From: Pullulanibacillus sp. KACC 23026 | Lineage (GTDB): Bacteria > Bacillota > Bacilli > Bacillales > Sporolactobacillaceae | Assembly: GCF_029094525.1 (NCBI RefSeq) | Contig: NZ_CP119107.1 | Span: 1,116,001-1,180,000, forward strand | DNA length: 64,000 bases | Direction of reading: 5' to 3' | Shown here: piece by piece, positions 61,836 to 64,000 of the stretch | Numbering within the stretch: position 1 is the stretch's first letter | Layout: the number at the start of each line of letters is the position of its first letter | Translations under genes and position numbers: made by a program | The notes under the pieces: model-generated | Told to the model about the DNA's origin: nothing | Databases searched by the model: none | What the model saw: the letters and a program-made list of their open reading frames with translations, nothing else

Positions 61836-64000
61836 ATGGATCAGATCAAGAAAGCGGTGGTGATTGGCTCTGGTGTTATGGGGTCGGGTATCGCTGCACA
61901 TCTAGCAAATATCGGGATTCCAACTGCACTTCTCGATATTGTCCCAAGAGCACTGACGCGAGAAGAAGAAGCAAAGGGACTGACACTTGAGCATCGCAGT
62001 GTACGGAATCGGCTTGCCCAAACGGCCGTACAGAAGCTGTTAAAACAAAAACCAGCTCCATTGACTGAAAAAGGAAATCTTGACCGTATCCAAGTCGGAA
62101 ATTTAGAAGATGACCTCGATCTTCTGGGAGAGGCAGACTGGATTATTGAAGTCGTTGTAGAGAATCTTGATATCAAGAAAAATGTGTTTGAGAAAGTCGA
62201 TGCCCACCGAAAAAAAGGCTCTATTGTCAGCTCAAATACATCGGGTATTTCCATTCACGCTATGGCTGAAGGACGTTCAGAGGACTTTAAAGCGCACTTC
62301 TTGGGAACGCACTTTTTTAACCCGCCTCGCTATTTAAAACTGCTTGAAGTCATTCCAACAAAGGATACGCTTCCTGAAGTGGTGGCTTTTATGAAGCAAT
62401 TTGGTGAGGATAGTCTTGGTAAAGGCGTCGTCATCGCCAAAGATACGCCTAACTTTATCGGCAACCGAATTGGAACCTATGGCCTTCTCGTGACCGTTCG
62501 TGAGATGTTAAATCGCGGTTACAGTATTGGCGAAATTGATTCCATCACAGGTCCGTTAATTGGTCGACCTAAAAGCGCCACCTTCCGCACATTGGATGTG
62601 GTCGGTCTTGATACGTTTGTTCATGTGGCAAATAATGTGAGAGACAATGTGGAAGACCCTAAGGAAAAAGCGGTCTTTGAAATCCCTTCTTTTATTCAAA
62701 AAATGGTTGAAAACGGCTGGATTGGAAGCAAGTCTGGTCAAGGCTTCTTTTTGAAAAAGGGAAAAGACATCCTTCAGCTCAATCCTGAAACACTTGAATA
62801 CGAAGCGCGTCAGAAATTGAAAGCGCCTTCGATCGAACTGACGAAAACACTCAAATCAACTGAGCAAAAAATTAAGGCACTGGCTTATGCCAATGATCGT
62901 GTTGGTGAGATCATGTGGGTGCTTTTAAAAGAAACTCTTTTATATACAGCAGAAAAGGCTTATGAGATTGCGGATGACCTTTATTCCATTGATCTTGCGA
63001 TGAAGTGGGGCTTTGGCTGGGAACTCGGACCATTCGAAACCTGGGATGCCCTTGGCGTTGAAGAGTCCGTTGCCAAAATGCAAGCAGAGGGTGCAGCTGT
63101 TCCTGACTGGATTATTGAGATGATCAATAAGGGTCATACATCCTTCTATCGCTTTGGGGAGACCGGGCGTCAGTTTTATCACAACGGGTCTTATGTACCG
63201 GTCGAAGAAAATCCTAAACTAATTAATCTTAATTACTTAAAGAAACAAGACCGGGTGATTAAGAAAAATACAGGTGCTCAACTCATCGACTTAGGTGACG
63301 ATGTGGCGTGCCTCGAATTCACTTCACCGAACAATGCGCTCGGAATGGATGTCATGCAAATGGCACTTCAGGCCGTTGAAGAAGTGGAAAAGAACTACAA
63401 AGGTTTGGTTATTGGAAATCAGGGCAAAAACTTCTGCGTCGGAGCTAACATTGCTCTTATGCTGATGGAAGCTCAGGATGACAACTATGCAGAACTTGAC
63501 CTGGTCATTCGTCAATTCCATAAAACGATGATGACCTTAAAGTATTCTTCTCGTCCGATTGTTGCCGCTCCTTTTGCCATGACGCTTGGCGGAGGATCAG
63601 AGGTTTGTTTTGCAGCCGATGCGGTTCAAGCCTCTATGGAAACCTATATGGGTCTTGTTGAAGTCGGTGTTGGTTTAATTCCTGGCGGCGGTGGAAATAA
63701 AGAGCTCTATATTCGTTACTTAGAAAAATTGCCAGCAGGTGTATCTGTGGATCTTACGGCCGTCACAAATGAAGTTTTCCGGCAAATTGCCACTGCCAAT
63801 GTGTCCACATCTGCTGAAGAGGCACGGCGTAATGGCTTCTTAAGAGCAACGGATGCGATCAGTGTCAATGGTGACCACCTTTTACATGATGCGAAGCAAA
63901 AGGTCTTGACCTTGTTCAATGAAGGCTACAAAGCTCCAATAAGAAAGAAAATCCCTGTGTCTGGTGAAGAAGGTTACGGGGCCATGATTATGGGGGCTGA
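61836..64000 (+). CDS. fadN: 3-Hydroxyacyl-CoA dehydrogenase/enoyl-CoA hydratase (FadN), 3' end outside window
   Basis: Beta-oxidation enzyme; 721 codons are visible and the frame is still open at the right edge. B. subtilis FadN is 789 residues, so about 70 are missing. The N-terminal NAD motif VVIGSGVMGSGIAAHLANIG is near residue 7, SSNTSGISIHAMAEG near 130, and THFFNPPRYLKLLE near 155. The C-terminal hydratase domain has VIGNQGKNFCVGANI near 530 and FAMTLGGGSEVCFAADAVQ near 580. ATG 61836 follows GAGGAGG, 28 bp after the FadR box. fadA and fadE probably follow outside the window. Confidence 0.95.
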   Translation, partial: MDQIKKAVVIGSGVMGSGIAAHLANIGIPTALLDIVPRALTREEEAKGLTLEHRSVRNRLAQTAVQKLLKQKPAPLTEKGNLDRIQVGNLEDDLDLLGEADWIIEVVVENLDIKKNVFEKVDAHRKKGSIVSSNTSGISIHAMAEGRSEDFKAHFLGTHFFNPPRYLKLLEVIPTKDTLPEVVAFMKQFGEDSLGKGVVIAKDTPNFIGNRIGTYGLLVTVREMLNRGYSIGEIDSITGPLIGRPKSATFRTLDVVGLDTFVHVANNVRDNVEDPKEKAVFEIPSFIQKMVENGWIGSKSGQGFFLKKGKDILQLNPETLEYEARQKLKAPSIELTKTLKSTEQKIKALAYANDRVGEIMWVLLKETLLYTAEKAYEIADDLYSIDLAMKWGFGWELGPFETWDALGVEESVAKMQAEGAAVPDWIIEMINKGHTSFYRFGETGRQFYHNGSYVPVEENPKLINLNYLKKQDRVIKKNTGAQLIDLGDDVACLEFTSPNNALGMDVMQMALQAVEEVEKNYKGLVIGNQGKNFCVGANIALMLMEAQDDNYAELDLVIRQFHKTMMTLKYSSRPIVAAPFAMTLGGGSEVCFAADAVQASMETYMGLVEVGVGLIPGGGGNKELYIRYLEKLPAGVSVDLTAVTNEVFRQIATANVSTSAEEARRNGFLRATDAISVNGDHLLHDAKQKVLTLFNEGYKAPIRKKIPVSGEEGYGAMIMGA

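Overview
The window reads as chromosome of a low-to-mid GC, endospore-forming member of the Bacillales. Signs of this are a YunB sporulation protein, a YjcZ-type peptide, CotF-like coat proteins and a YpjP protein, plus B. subtilis-like modules: yes rhamnogalacturonan genes, efeUOB, yjlC-ndh, clpE under CtsR, lipM-lipA, gltC/gltAB, and fadN behind a FadR box. Shine-Dalgarno sites are strong, and GTG or TTG starts are common. No rRNA or tRNA gene was seen. The genus cannot be fixed from the sequence alone.

Layout. 1-11.5 kb: a rhamnogalacturonan/pectin catabolic cluster on the + strand (YetA-like lyase, two acetylesterases, YesU, an FG-GAP propeller protein, a GH106-like glycosidase, a PL11 lyase, a DUF624 membrane protein and an esterase). 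The enzymes whose N-termini are visible lack signal peptides, so the cluster should process imported oligosaccharides in the cytoplasm. 11.7-14.5 kb: aldo/keto reductase, DoxX and an Ohr-type peroxide reductase. 14.7-19.5 kb: an iron island with a divergent pair of Fur boxes controlling an IsdG-like haem monooxygenase and efeUOB-tatA. 19.6-28.9 kb: TSUP permease, a wrecked S9 peptidase next to an intact one, a YjcZ peptide, a 1-kb array of 21-bp units, a luciferase-like monooxygenase, a truncated AcuI-type reductase, ndh/yjlC and HxlR.

29-37.4 kb: YceI, an FMN reductase, a MITE-like element, an envelope operon (GT4 glycosyltransferase, GtrA, DedA), an antibiotic kinase-like protein, a Csp-like Cys-rich protein, NadE and YunB. 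37.4-46 kb: CtsR-controlled clpE, an AIM24 protein, YumC-type ferredoxin-NADP reductase, a second MITE-like copy abutting a 52-bp hairpin array, then lipM-lipA. 46-57 kb: gltC diverging from gltAB, ypjP, an MFS exporter and an IS110 element. 57-64 kb: SGNH hydrolase, a membrane protein, acsA, two coat proteins, and fadN running off the right edge.

The least explained material is the non-coding repeat DNA: two unrelated tandem arrays of about 1 kb (21-bp units in a 124/103-bp higher-order pattern; 52-bp units with an internal hairpin), and two copies of a roughly 305-bp structured element with GAGGCTGG terminal inverted repeats. The rest is largely recognisable Bacillales housekeeping and accessory metabolism.
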